Assembly (NCBI GenBank): GCA_030549495.1
Contig: JAUIRK010000123.1
Coordinates: 1 to 64,000 of the forward strand
Direction of reading: 5' to 3'
DNA from: Nectonema munidae
Taxonomy: Eukaryota; Nematomorpha; Nectonematoida; Nectonematidae
DNA length: 64,000 nt
In this document: positions 1 to 10,329 of the stretch, piece after piece
How positions within the stretch are numbered: position 1 is the first letter of the stretch
Layout of the letters: every line of letters starts with the position of its first letter
Translations under genes and position numbers: made by a program
The notes under the pieces: model-generated
The model's database searches: none
What the model was told of the DNA's origin: nothing
Seen by the model: only the letters and a program-made list of their open reading frames with translations

Positions 1-2438
1 CCCTAGAAAAACCAAGCCGGTCAATTGACCGGTAAACTTTTTTCAATTTATTATAATTTTTTGAAATTTGAACGGATTTATTCGAAATCTTTAAAATTAT
101 ATTATTTTCCACTAAATTATGATATGAATTAGTTTTTTTTTGTTTTAATGAATTATTGACGTTTATATAAGCTTTTCTTCAACAAAGACCATGCCGGTCA
201 AATGACCAAAAATGTAATTTTCTAATTTTACAAAAAAAAAAAGCAAAAAATCTACTTTATTAAATTAAAGAAAAGGAAATGAAATACTTTATAGCTCAAA
301 CTTAAGATAATTTCAAGCATAATTTACATACTTGGATAGAGCATGATCCACATATGTAGTTAGAACAATTAGGACAAGACGTTCTTGTTTTATTTTTATG
401 ACATATTTTGCATGTCGTTCTTTTCCCATCTGCCAAAAGTTTTGCAGAGGAAGTCGATGTTCTTTCTTTATTTGGAATTATTATTTTTTGACTACTCCTT
501 GAAGTTCGTTCCTTCTCGCAAAGAGATTCACTAAGTTCAATCAAAAACTCTCGTCTTTTTTTCTTTGTAATTTCCAATTCTTTGCATAAAACAAGTGTTC
601 AGACACACCATGTCTAGTAAGTTGAAAAAGACTGAGAGTGGCCATCTTCTAGAGTCAGGCTTTGTAGAAAACGCTCTCAGCATCTCATCAGCAGTATCTA
701 CTCCACCTTTAGTTTTATTGTAGTAAAGAATACACTCTGGTCTTTTTTTTTTGAATCCTCAGGCATTACTTTGACATCCTGATGCTGTGATGAGAGGAGA
801 AAAACATCCTTGCTCTTTTTGGCTCTATATCCAGACAGCATGATGCCTTCATCACGGGTAAAAAGAAATTTCGACTTGTAAAGAGTGTCCTTTTTCTCAA
901 ATTTTATTTCATTTGGAATTTCTCTTCGGTGAGATCTAATAGTTCCCACGAGAGTTGTCTTCATCTTCAACAGGTTTTTGGCACAAGAGAGGCTTGTGAA
1001 AAAATTATCATAAGTAACATTTAGGCCCATATCTTTATAAGGGTCTAACAATTTTATAACAACATGCTCACCTTGACTTTAGTGTACTCGAGACTTATCT
1101 TTACCTGTGTACGGAAAGGCTTGTAAGACATAATAATTGTATGTATCACAGAGCACCCAAAACTTGATTCCAAATTTGGATGGCTTGTTGGGCATATACT
1201 GGATAAATTTACATCTACTACGACATGGATATAGTTGTTCATCAACGGTTACTGATTCATTGGGGAAATAGCATCATTGGAAGTTGTCAGTTGTACTAGT
1301 CCAAAGTGAGCGAATTGCTGCGAACGGGTCTTTTTCCTTTCTTAGAAAACGCAAGTTTTTGTCATCAAATCTCAAGTAAAGTAAAAAATTTTTGAATTCA
1401 TTACGAGACATTGTGTCGCTAAATACTTGTCTTCCATAATTTATGTTCCAAAAACTATGAAGAGGTTCATTGCGTCCTTTGAAGACACCTCTCAGTATGC
1501 AAAGTCCAAAGAAAGCATGAAATTTTGGCAACGATAAAGAAAAGTTTGAGTCACTTTTTCTTTTGGCCTCTTCTTCGGTAAATCTAATTATGTCATTTAT
1601 ACTTCTGTATCCGTATACTTCCATAAAAACATCAAGAAGATTGTTAACTCGATTTTTAATAAAAAGAGTAGGTCCAGCTGATCTATGAAGAAGATTACGC
1701 GAAAGTGTCTTGCTCAATGTAGGACATTCAGTTGTCCAAAGAGTCTTGTCTTTTGATTGGAAAGTAGATGAACCAGATGCATATGTATCAGAAGAGGAAA
1801 GTGAAGTATCACTGGATTCCAAGACAGAGCTTACAGATAAAGAAGAAAATTCTTTTGAGCTTGAGGTTTCATAAGTCAGTAGTGTAATCCATTCTTTCCC
1901 AAAAAAAATTTATGAGCAAAGTAGAGGAAATTAAAATGCAAGGAATTGAAGAAGTCAATGAAGAGAAAAGCAAATAATTGGAGGAGCCATGTTATGGAGT
2001 TGAAGAAGTAAGAAGAATCAATATAATTCCGAATTATGCACACACGTATCGCTGCAGTTTCAAATATCTCTTACTTTACCAAGGTCATTACAATATTCCA
2101 TGGTAATGTAAATCATGTATACACATATATGTCAAATATCAACATTTATTTATCAAAAGATAGTTCAATGAAGAATTAGTGACGACACAGCATAATCCTT
2201 ATGTAAAAAGTTAAATATTTTGTGAAGCAACAGCACGCACGTCATAAATATGTTGGGAAATACATCTCTCAACGTATCCTTTTTGTTGCAAGAATTGTGT
2301 ACTTGAATGATAGGTTGCTTCATTCGTTTTTTTTGATAACGTTTATATCATAACTCAACGAAAATAGCTGAAATACCATATCGGTCAATTGACCAGTATG
2401 GTCTTACTTGATATATAAGATACATGGTCTTTCTAGGG
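1..2438 (-). mobile_element. piggyBac-like DNA transposon, both ends present
   Basis: The window opens exactly on CCCTAGAAAAACCA, and the reverse complement of 2425-2438 reads CCCTAGAAAGACCA, so the element has terminal inverted repeats of about 14 bp. It is followed at 2439-2442 by TTAA, the piggyBac target site; the left TTAA would lie just outside the window. Subterminal palindromes GGTCAATTGACC occur at both ends (about 19-30 and 2383-2394), with a variant at 196-207. The interior carries a piggyBac-type transposase on the minus strand. At 2.4 kb it has a normal length for the family. The ends look mobilisable in trans, while the transposase is broken. Confidence 0.9.
302..1870 (-). pseudogene. 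piggyBac-like transposase, broken
   Basis: This is a cut-and-paste DDE transposase (DDE_Tnp_1_7 type). Reading from 1870 downward there is an acidic Ser-rich N-terminus, then FHAFFGLCILRGVFKGR and FLLYLRFDDKNLR. The three catalytic aspartates are all present: VTVDEQL (D at 1241-1243), NVTYDNFFTSL (D at 1007-1009) and GGVDTADEML (D at 696-698). A C-terminal cysteine-rich zinc-binding domain lies at 302-430 (CKICHKNK, CPNCSNYICGSC). Breaks seen: an in-frame TGA at 1274-1276, an in-frame TAA at 1079-1081, a frameshift at a run of ten T at about 733-742, and a frameshift near 583. It therefore cannot make full-length protein as sequenced. The homopolymer break could be a sequencing error; the two stops are less easily explained so. 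Confidence 0.88.
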
Positions 2439-2442
2439 TTAA
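2439..2442. repeat. TTAA target-site duplication (right copy)
   Basis: TTAA directly follows the right terminal repeat of the piggyBac-like element. This is the tetranucleotide that the family targets and duplicates. Confidence 0.85.
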
Positions 2443-2835
2443 TTGAAATATTTCTTTATAACAGGCTCACTCATTATTTAAGTCTGGGCAAAGATAAAAG
2501 GTTTACTTGAAGAATTAGTTTTAAAGCATTCGCCCTATCAATGATGCCTGTTAATTAATTCAATCTCGAGACTGTTTGTTGTGCTTCACAACCACATTTT
2601 AATCTATCCCTGTTGGTTACTATGTTAAACTAAGAGAAGACTGAATAAATTTTTCTAGACAATATCATATATAATACGTATAGATGAAATATATGCCCTA
2701 ACTGCAAGATGTTCAGAATCCTACTTGAAGCTCTATCAGTAGCATAAAGTGAATGATCAGAAAAGTAATCTCTTTAGGCTGATGTCCGAAAAATGTAAAG
2801 TACGGTTTTAGCTAAACTTAAAAATAATCTTATAC
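2443..2835. other. AT-rich non-coding spacer
   Basis: No coding exon, RNA gene or recognised repeat could be seen between the piggyBac-like element and the dispersed repeat that follows. Confidence 0.5.
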
Positions 2836-2965
2836 ATCTTCCCGAAATCTTTTTAGGGTTGAACTAAGGGGAGACAAAAATATTTATAAGGGATGAGAAT
2901 GCAATACAGGAAACAGCATTTTTATTGAGTTTTTTCAGGAAATGGAATTGCCAGATAAGTTTTAA
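2836..2965 (+). repeat. dispersed repeat A, copy 1
   Basis: The stretch around GAACTAAGGGGAGA, with CCCGAAATC upstream and a GGGATGAGAATGCA block downstream, reappears in diverged form at about 56236-56375. No coding potential is visible. It is a repeat of unknown class, probably a decayed non-autonomous element. Confidence 0.6.
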
Positions 2966-3424
2966 CTAAATATACAATTACCCCTTTTAAGGTTTTGAAA
3001 TTGCCAAACGGAGGAACAGTGATAATTAACAATTATCAGGCTATACAGTTCTCTTAAAGTTTTAAAAAAATCTTTAGAAAAATTATTTTAATATCAATTG
3101 ATTGCACAAAATTGTCTGAATTATATCCTTTTAAATTTTTTCACTTTTTCTAAAATTGTTAGTGCATCTTTTGGTGCCATTTCAATAGAAGTTGAATGAC
3201 TCTCTCATGTCAATCAAAATCAAAAATTAATATTTTTCAACAAAATTTTGACATTATCTGTAGACTTAGGGTGGGTCTATATTATATGCTCCTTTGAAAA
3301 TTTATATTTATATACAGTTTTAAACGCATAACACTTAATATATTTAATTTTTTCAATAATCATGGCTACTTTTTAGAAAATTTCAATCAAAATTTTGGAT
3401 AAGAAATAAATCTAATATAATATT

Positions 3425-4165
3425 CCTTCAAATTTTACAATGAAATATATGTTTTATACTATATCGGCCATGATGGTTTCATTTCTGGACTCATTTTTCA
3501 CATTTAAGATGTGAAAACACCTATAAATGTTAAGCAGCCGTTTACTTATAAAAATTGTCTCCAAAAACCTTCATTCAAATTTTACAATGAAATATATGTT
3601 TTTATACCAAATCGATCATACTGTTTTCATTTCTGAACTCATTTTAGGGTGTTAAAATATCTGCCAATGTCAGTCAAATTTGCGGTTTATTTCTAAAAAC
3701 TATCTCCAAAAATATTCTAGCTAATTTTACATGAAATATATGTTTTTATATCAATTTGACCATGATAATTTTATTTCTGAAATTAGTTTTTGCATTTAAA
3801 GGTTTTAAATGTGTGAAAGTGACAATCAAATGATCGATTTACGTCTAATGTCTACAAAAATATTTTTGAAATTTAAATAAAATATCTGTTTTTATGCCAA
3901 ATGGAAGATACTGGTTTCATTTTTGAACTCAAGTTTGGCATTTATGGTTTTAAAATATCTGAAAGCTTCAATCAGATTTGCGGTTTATTTCTAGATATTG
4001 TCTTCAAAAATATTTTCAAAAAAAATAAAATATCTGTTTTTATACCAAATCGACTATGCTTATTTTATTTCTCTACTCCATTTTGGCTAATACGGTTAAA
4101 AAATATCTCGAAGTGACAATTGAATTAGTAATGTATGCCTAAAAATCAGTTCTGTAAAATTTTTT
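3425..4165 (+). repeat. diverged tandem array, ~146-bp monomer, about five copies
   Basis: The landmark TTTACAATGAAATATATG or its variants recurs near 3434, 3581, 3726, 3872 and 4018, a spacing of 145-147 bp. Within each unit follow ATACCAAATCG, TTTCATTTCTGAACTCATTTT, TTTAAAATATCTG and GCGGTTTATTTCTA-type blocks in the same order. Monomers differ considerably, so the array is old. The period is close to the length of DNA on a nucleosome core. Confidence 0.8.
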
Positions 4166-4911
4166 CAAAAAATCGTTGTATATTAGTTATATAGTAAAAA
4201 TATACTTTTTTTGTTTATATTTTGGCCTATAATACTTCAATCATCTTGAGTATGAAATATTTATTTTAAAAAACCAAAACGTATTATAAAATCTTTTGAA
4301 AATTTGTATTAGAGAAGGAACCAAGTTGAAAACTAATTGAAAAGAGAACATGTGATCAAAACAAATAATTAAAAAAAATATGTATCTTGACTAAATGGAA
4401 GATCTACCATGTTCCAATGAACTAGGAAGTGGTGCAATGATACAATATTGGATGCTTCAAAAAAGATTTTGATTGTGAAAAAGAAGTTCCTCTAAAAATC
4501 TTATCTTCTATGGTTACAATTATTATCATTTCACTAAGATGGGTAAGAAATCTGAAAATTTTGAATAGGTCAGAGTTATCAAAACTGTCTCAAAGATGCC
4601 AATTAGTGGAGATTTCACTATCAAGATATTTATTTAATTTAATTTGTCTATCTTTTTCCTTTTACGTGAAAGCGAGAGTCTTTTAGATGAAGAAGCTAGA
4701 CAACTTTTTGTAATTGAACAATGAACATCAAGAATTATTAATCAGAAAAAAAACTTTTGAACGGGGATTGGTTGACAAATATTCAGCCTGAATATATCTT
4801 CATATCACCTGATAATAAAATGCACGCTACTGATAAAAGCTTAAAATCATCAAGAAGATAATCAGAATGCTTTCAGAGCGGAAAAAATCTGTTCAAAATA
4901 AATTTTTGACA

Positions 4912-5460
4912 TGAGTTGTCATATATAAATCAATTTTTTGACAGGTTTGATTGAGTTTCATAAAAATTGAACATTACCACTAATTTCTACATATTTGAAA
5001 ATGGGTATATAATATATATGTATAAAAACTTTTTATAAGAATAAAATTTTTAATTAAAAGGATAAATTTTTGACAGGTGTGATTGATTTTGTTTAAAAAA
5101 TGGACATCACGACTGAATTCAGCATATTTAAAATGGGTATGGTTGCGTGAGTATGGTTGGTTAGATGCTGGATTCGATAACTCAAGGTCTTGGGTTCGAT
5201 TCCGCATCAAGCCTGCTTTCCTCATAGCTCGATACAAGCGGCGCAATTGTGCCTTTTCGATGAAAACACCCTACGGTAACCATATATATGTGTGTAAAAA
5301 ACTTTATATAATTATTTAAATAAAAACTTCTTTTTGAGAAGAGCTGTCATAATATCGATCAATTTTTTGATAGGTTTGATTGATTTTGATTTAAAAAATG
5401 GACATAACCAGTGAATGCAGCATAGTTGAAATAATATTACATTGAAAATATTTATAAAAA
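4912..5460 (+). repeat. three tandem units split by a SINE
   Basis: The block TTTTTTGACAGGTTTGATTG and its followers (AAAAAATGGACAT, GAATTCAGCATA, AAAATGGGTAT) begins near 4932, 5066 and 5361. The distance between units 1 and 2 is about 132 bp. Between units 2 and 3 it is about 297 bp, which falls to about 155 bp once the SINE at 5140-5281 is removed. The SINE therefore inserted after the tandem duplication. Confidence 0.7.
5140..5281 (+). mobile_element. tRNA-derived SINE, family 1, copy 1
   Basis: A polymerase III B box GGTTCGATTCC lies at 5193-5203, with an A-box-like GGTTGGTTAGA upstream (5157-5167). The body then reads CATCAAGCCTGCTTTCCTCA and continues to CTACGGTAAC. The same sequence recurs at 19034-19176 in reverse orientation and, more diverged, at about 57345-57450. 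Shared structure at three unrelated sites marks a mobile tRNA-derived SINE, not a tRNA gene. Confidence 0.8.
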
Positions 5461-5499
5461 CTTATTTAATATCTGAAAAAAGCTCCCTCCCCTCCCTTG

Positions 5500-7318
5500 C
5501 ACTTGAAGGGACAAATTGTGTGAAATGATATGAAATTTACCATTCGCACATTAACGAAGTGGAACGATTATTCCTCATTAATATAATTCGCAATATAGTA
5601 TTATGGACTCTGCAAAGTGGTATGATGAGTGAATTTAAAATAATGAAATGACAAATTCTTTTAAAAATAAACATTTTTTTTCAAATAACGTATCCTATCA
5701 ACTCAATACAACAAATGTTGACCACTAATTCGTATATATATATATATGCCTATCTATAGATGTTCAAAACATCATTTTTCAAAGTTTAATAAAAACTTTA
5801 TTTTCATCCAATTTACTTGAAATGTTGTCATCGCTAAAAACATCATTCTCAATAAACATGTCAAATTTCAACTTGTCTGAAATTTATCCAAGCAGGACTG
5901 GAAATTTTTTTCATCTAAAATTTTCAACATTTTCACGTATAAGTAAGTTGACAAGGTTTTTCCATGTATAAATAGGTTCGCAAGGTTTTCTGTCTTTTTT
6001 TAAACAAAGGTGTGTTTTGTAATTTTTTTATAAACATTGAAGACACAAAAAATGTCAATTTTAAAATTTTGACATCGCATCATAAAAAACACTAAAATTT
6101 ATAATGCAACAAAAAATTAGTCAAAATTTGTAACACGGTGTAATTGAAAATATTAAGCCTTTCCTTATTTCTTGGTCATTATCGAAGCTCTCATTGTTAG
6201 CTGATAAAAAAATACCACTTTACTATTTGCGCATAAATAATAGCATCGATTTAACACTAAGCTTTGACTAAAATTAGATTGGGTTACGTTGTGGCGATAG
6301 GCAAATAAACGGTTATGGAACAGTAGTAGGAGGATATTTTTGTGAAATACAAGTCTAAAATAGGAAAGAGAAAGAGCGTAGTTATTTTAAGTGTGAGCTC
6401 ATGTGTTGGTTGAGAGGCATTTGAGATTGAAGATTGTACGTTTGTTTGTGTTTTGGGTTGTGTATATAAGGAAATTGAGAGGTTGAATTCATAGAGAAAG
6501 AATTGGCTTGGTGAATTATAATTCAATAGAAGTGTAATTACACGAGCATGGACCAGATAGCCCTCTAAATAATGGCTGTGGTGGAAGGAATTTGTAGAAT
6601 GAGTTAAGGTATTATGTTGAGGAAGGTTTTCAAGATGTGCTACTTGTATATAAGTATAAAGATTTCCAGAGGAAAGAAGTTTGCGCTTTGAATCTGTTTG
6701 TTTTGATAGTGTGTCTGTCTACTAAAATGTTTTTGTCAATGTTCTACTGAGTGGGTTATGAAATGAATTCGTGTTTAAAGTAAAAGTGTACTAGTTTGAG
6801 ATTACAAGCAAGAATATAATTAAGTATGAAATGTTTTGTTTATGGTTGAGATTGTTAACATGGTGTTAGTGAATCTAAAAACGAATAGTGTTCTAGGGTT
6901 TTAACAAGTTTTGAATGATATAATTACATGTTTGTAATAAGAGTTTCACCGCTCTATGTCGGAGGGAAGAGGTTAATGTAGGATTTTGTGCAGAAAACGA
7001 GAAGACTCTTTGAAGAACGCCAAAACATCTGAAGATTCACGAACCCTTTTGAACTTTCGACATCAACTATCATGAAACTTGTATTAAATTGGTTTGACGG
7101 AATAATTTTCTTTTTTTTTGAACCATTGACATTACTGGGAGTTTCCTTTTCAAAAAAAAGCCTTAACTTGATGAATCCAGATTTGGAATATAAATTTATC
7201 TTCTGTGAAAATAAATTTTTCAATTATTTTATTTTATGGGTTATTTCCATGAGTTTGTATTTTATAGATTGGAGAAAAAGTTCATTAGTAATATGCACCA
7301 AGAATAAGAAATAACCTA
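5500..7318. other. AT-rich intergenic DNA
   Basis: Only short, compositionally biased open frames occur and none shows a recognisable domain. Nothing beyond AT-rich low-complexity runs was seen. Confidence 0.5.
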
Positions 7319-7580
7319 TACACTGGAGCCTCGCTATAACAAATGAATTCATGTCCTCCGCATTTGAGCTTCTATTACTCAAAATGATATCACGTGTGCC
7401 CGTTCGTTTGCCATTCATAGATCGTTTATTGTGTAACAGTAATGGCGTGTGGTCGTTGAAATTAGTTAAACACTGTATTATTGTCATGCTTTTAGCATCT
7501 TTATTTTAAAACCATTCTTACTTGAGTTCCTACTCAATTATACACATTGCTCCTATTACACACAAATTCAAGAATTCGAT

Positions 7581-9250
7581 ATGGATACACCGTCCCGCAA
7601 ACGCAAGATGGTATCAGTTGACGACAATCTCGGCATGCTCGATCGTTTCAGCGTGAATGCGGTATTCCTAAGGCAGTGGTTCCCAACCGGGGGTCCATGG
7701 AAGAATTTCAAGTGATCCATGGAAATTCTACTTCAAACTACTTATGCTGAATCTCCTTTAATATACTTCTATTTTCCAAATCAATATAAATATATATATT
7801 TAGAGCTTTTTTAAATAAATATTTTCTTCCCTTTTTTAAAGATCCATATTTTCAATGTTTATATATCCTTTTTATTAGTTGCAATATTTTTGAAAAATTT
7901 ATATTTTAATTGGAAAAAAATTTTATTCACATTTTATGTCAGGCTTTACGCTTTCTTTGATTTCATATGAATAAGCATACGATTTAATCAGATGACTAGA
8001 ATCATTTTTTGCATAAAAATCTTTGATTAATCTTATTGGCTCAAACTATTCAGTTGTAGGTGTCCCCAGGTAAAAAGTGACTAAAAAAGGGGGAACGTGA
8101 TAAAAAAGGTTGGGAACCACTGTCCTAAGGAAAGGGAAAGGGACTTTTAAAGGAAAGGGAAAATAGTTGTGGAAGTTCGTACACAAGTGCAATCGACATG
8201 ATCGTTTGAAACGGAAGAAAACGCGACAGCTTAATGACGCCGATCTAGACCAAGTAGGTTTGAGTAGCATTGAGCAGCAAAAATTCAAATATCCGGTCCA
8301 ATGTTTGTGGAAAGGGGTATTGCACTATACAAGGAAATGTATGATGATAATAAAGCAAGTTTGCTAGTTCCGGTGGATGGTTGTATTGTTGGAAAAATCG
8401 TTATGGTATCCAAGCACTAAATATTTTCGGAGAAGACAAGTCATGTGATGATGATAAAGCAGCTGTCGAATTTATAGCTATAAAAAGTACAAGGATAGAG
8501 TGACAGTTCTAGTTGGTACAAACACAAACTACGCCCACTGTGCATCGACATCTTCAAGGATCCAAGCTGTTTGAAACGGGATACACACTGCCACTCATTT
8601 ATCGTCACACTAAAACGCTTGGATAACAGCAGGCATTTTATAGAAGTGGTTTCACGAGTAATTTGTTCCAGCTCGATCTTTTCTTCGCAGAAGTGGTTTC
8701 GATCAGAAAGCAATCTTATTAATTGACAACTCTACCGCCCACCCACAAGAAAACCGTCAATATTTTCTACCCAATAACAACCAACAAAATAAAGCCAATG
8801 AATTGTATTATTTCAGCCATTCGAATTTGATTTATGTGAAACTAGAAGCCTCGGCCAACAACTGCTAAAAAAATTGCTAGGTGCCGCGATATTCCTCTAT
8901 GACTCAACAAATGAAGACAGCATATTGAAGACAAATGAAGTATGAACTAAAACAAATGAAGACAGATCTTCGGCATATTGTTGACGTTAATGGTAAAGAC
9001 GTGAATAATAATCGCAAGAATGTAAGTGAATATTCGTGAAGATGTTCCAGTTTCAAGTTCACTGACCGATTAAGAAATTATCGCCTCCGTTCGTGAATCC
9101 ACACTACAGAGCGACATCGAAAGTTAATCTGGGGACAGCGCAAAAGACACCCCAGCAACAGCAAATGTGATTTCAAGGCTCGAAAAAGCACTTCATTGGT
9201 TTGAAGGGCAATCAGTGGACAGTATTAAAATTCTGCAGCTCGGTCAGTTA
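7581..9250 (+). pseudogene. pogo/Tigger-like transposase, broken
   Basis: An ATG at 7581 opens MDTPSRKRKMVSVDDN, the usual basic start of CENP-B/Tigger proteins. This is cut at 7673 by a hAT MITE and resumes at 8131. Further on, FVPARSFLRRSGFDQ runs into KAILLIDNSTAHP, the DDE_1 motif; its Asp is at 8725-8727. Upstream, AWITAGIL is in the same frame but with stops and at least one frameshift relative to LPLIYRH. The C-terminal part is cut by the second MITE at 9287. Several breaks make it inactive. Confidence 0.75.
7674..8122 (+). mobile_element. hAT-type MITE with 8-bp target duplication
   Basis: Perfect 15-bp terminal inverted repeats CAGTGGTTCCCAACC lie at 7674-7688 and in reverse complement at 8108-8122. 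They are flanked by an identical 8-bp duplication TCCTAAGG (7666-7673 and 8123-8130), the hAT hallmark. The 449-bp interior is AT-rich and non-coding. It interrupts the pogo-like transposase, so it is younger than that element. Confidence 0.93.
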
Positions 9251-9286
9251 TTATCATATGCTTGCACGGAACACTATACTGCCAAG

Positions 9287-9543
9287 CAGGACCGGCCTTA
9301 GGCCACTGCAACCTATACGACCGCAGTGTGCCCCGCGCTCCTCATTTTTCATTTTGATGATATATTGCATGATTTCGCTAAATGTACGCAAAGTAAAGTT
9401 ACTTTGATCGTCATTTTGTGTTAATGAAAAAGTAATAAAACAAATCCCTTTTCTTTTTTTCAAAATCTTATTTCTCACTTTTAATCTTTTTTTCCTATCC
9501 ACACTGGGCCCCGCGCAATCCATTTTGCATAGGGCCTGCCCTG
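9287..9543 (+). mobile_element. second hAT-like MITE, diverged
   Basis: The left end CAGGACCGGCCTTA and the reverse-complemented right end CAGGGCAGGCCCTA match at 11 of 14 positions. Flanks CTGCCAAG (9279-9286) and TTGCCCAG (9544-9551) match at 6 of 8, as expected of an aged 8-bp duplication. The ends are GC-rich, with CCCCGCGC near both, and the middle is AT-rich and non-coding. It is older than the MITE at 7674. Confidence 0.7.
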
Positions 9544-9790
9544 TTGCCCAGAGTAAATAAGCAAAGATGACCAGTTTTTTTAAATTCATTGATAGTGTGT
9601 TGGTTGATATTTTTATTGTTAATTTTTATCAATAAAATGTGCATGAATGAACAATACAAAGAGTTTGTTCTTTTCTATATGAATAGGTGTGAAAGTACGA
9701 TGATTTCCGGGTGATACGTACTTGATTCAATATAACGAACTTTTTTATTTTCCCAAAGTAGTTCGTTTTAACAAGGTTACAGTCAGTGTA

Positions 9791-10320
9791 TTAAAAAACG
9801 TGTACAATTAATTTGAACTCAAACTCAGTATATATGTTACAGTAAGGTTGTTAAATTAGGAATTTAACAAAAATTAAAATTAAAAAAAAAATTATTTTTT
9901 AATAAAATTTTTAAATTAAAATAAATAATTAAGAAAATTACTTTTTTACTTAGACTTCATGAATTCCCTAAAATTTGTAGGAATTTTGTCAAATCACTGA
10001 AATGAATACTATTATATTACACAACTTTCCTTATGATCATGAAACAACGGAAGCTTTATTTAAGGAAATTCTAAGAAATTTTACGGAATTTCACAAAATC
10101 CTAATTTCACATCCTTACTGTGACATATATTAGCATGATGACATAAGAATGCCAGGAAAACTCGCTAAAAATATTTTGTAAACATTCATCCATGTATATG
10201 GTACCTCGGTTCTGCAAGCATATGTTGCATATGCAATCAACTTTATTTCTTTCTTATTCAATCAATTCTCAAAAATAAATGTATCAAAAGAGTATGTTGA
10301 TGAAGAAAGCTGTCTTCATT
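9791..10320. other. AT-rich intergenic DNA
   Basis: Long A/T runs and no recognisable coding or repeat feature. Confidence 0.5.
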
Positions 10321-10329
10321 CAAATTTTT

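Larger units (their letters stand above)
3090..5500 (+). repeat. expanded copy of a satellite-bearing repeat family
   Basis: The order of blocks here (TTGCACAAAATTG near 3102, GTTGAATGACT near 3191, then ~146-bp units, then units with TTTTGACAGG, then CTCCCTCCCCTCC near 5484) follows, in the opposite orientation, the blocks of the short TTAA-flanked element at 16423-16895. That element has only one 146-bp unit and one end unit. The region here therefore looks like the same family with both internal modules amplified in tandem. Clear terminal repeats were not found at this copy. Confidence 0.55.
7321..9788 (+). mobile_element. pogo/Tigger-like DNA transposon with two nested MITEs
   Basis: The left end CACTGGAGCCTCGCTATAAC follows TA at 7319-7320. 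The right end read in reverse complement is CACTGACTGTAACCTTGTT, and it is followed by TA at 9789-9790. TA duplication and CACTG-type ends fit the pogo/Tigger branch of Tc1/mariner. The interior encodes a CENP-B-like transposase. Two hAT-type MITEs (7674-8122 and 9287-9543) lie inside; without them the element is about 1.76 kb. Confidence 0.8.

Noticed and set aside
1054-1245. 63-codon minus-strand frame within the piggyBac transposase
   Set aside because: It is a shadow in another frame; the real reading through this stretch gives CDTYNYYVLQAFPYTGKDK with one stop.
3901-4116. 71-codon frame in the tandem array
   Set aside because: Lies within diverged 146-bp monomers and is not conserved between them.
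5150-5225. Possible tRNA gene because of A and B boxes
   Set aside because: No cloverleaf with a paired acceptor stem could be drawn, and the same 140-bp unit recurs at other sites, so it is a SINE.
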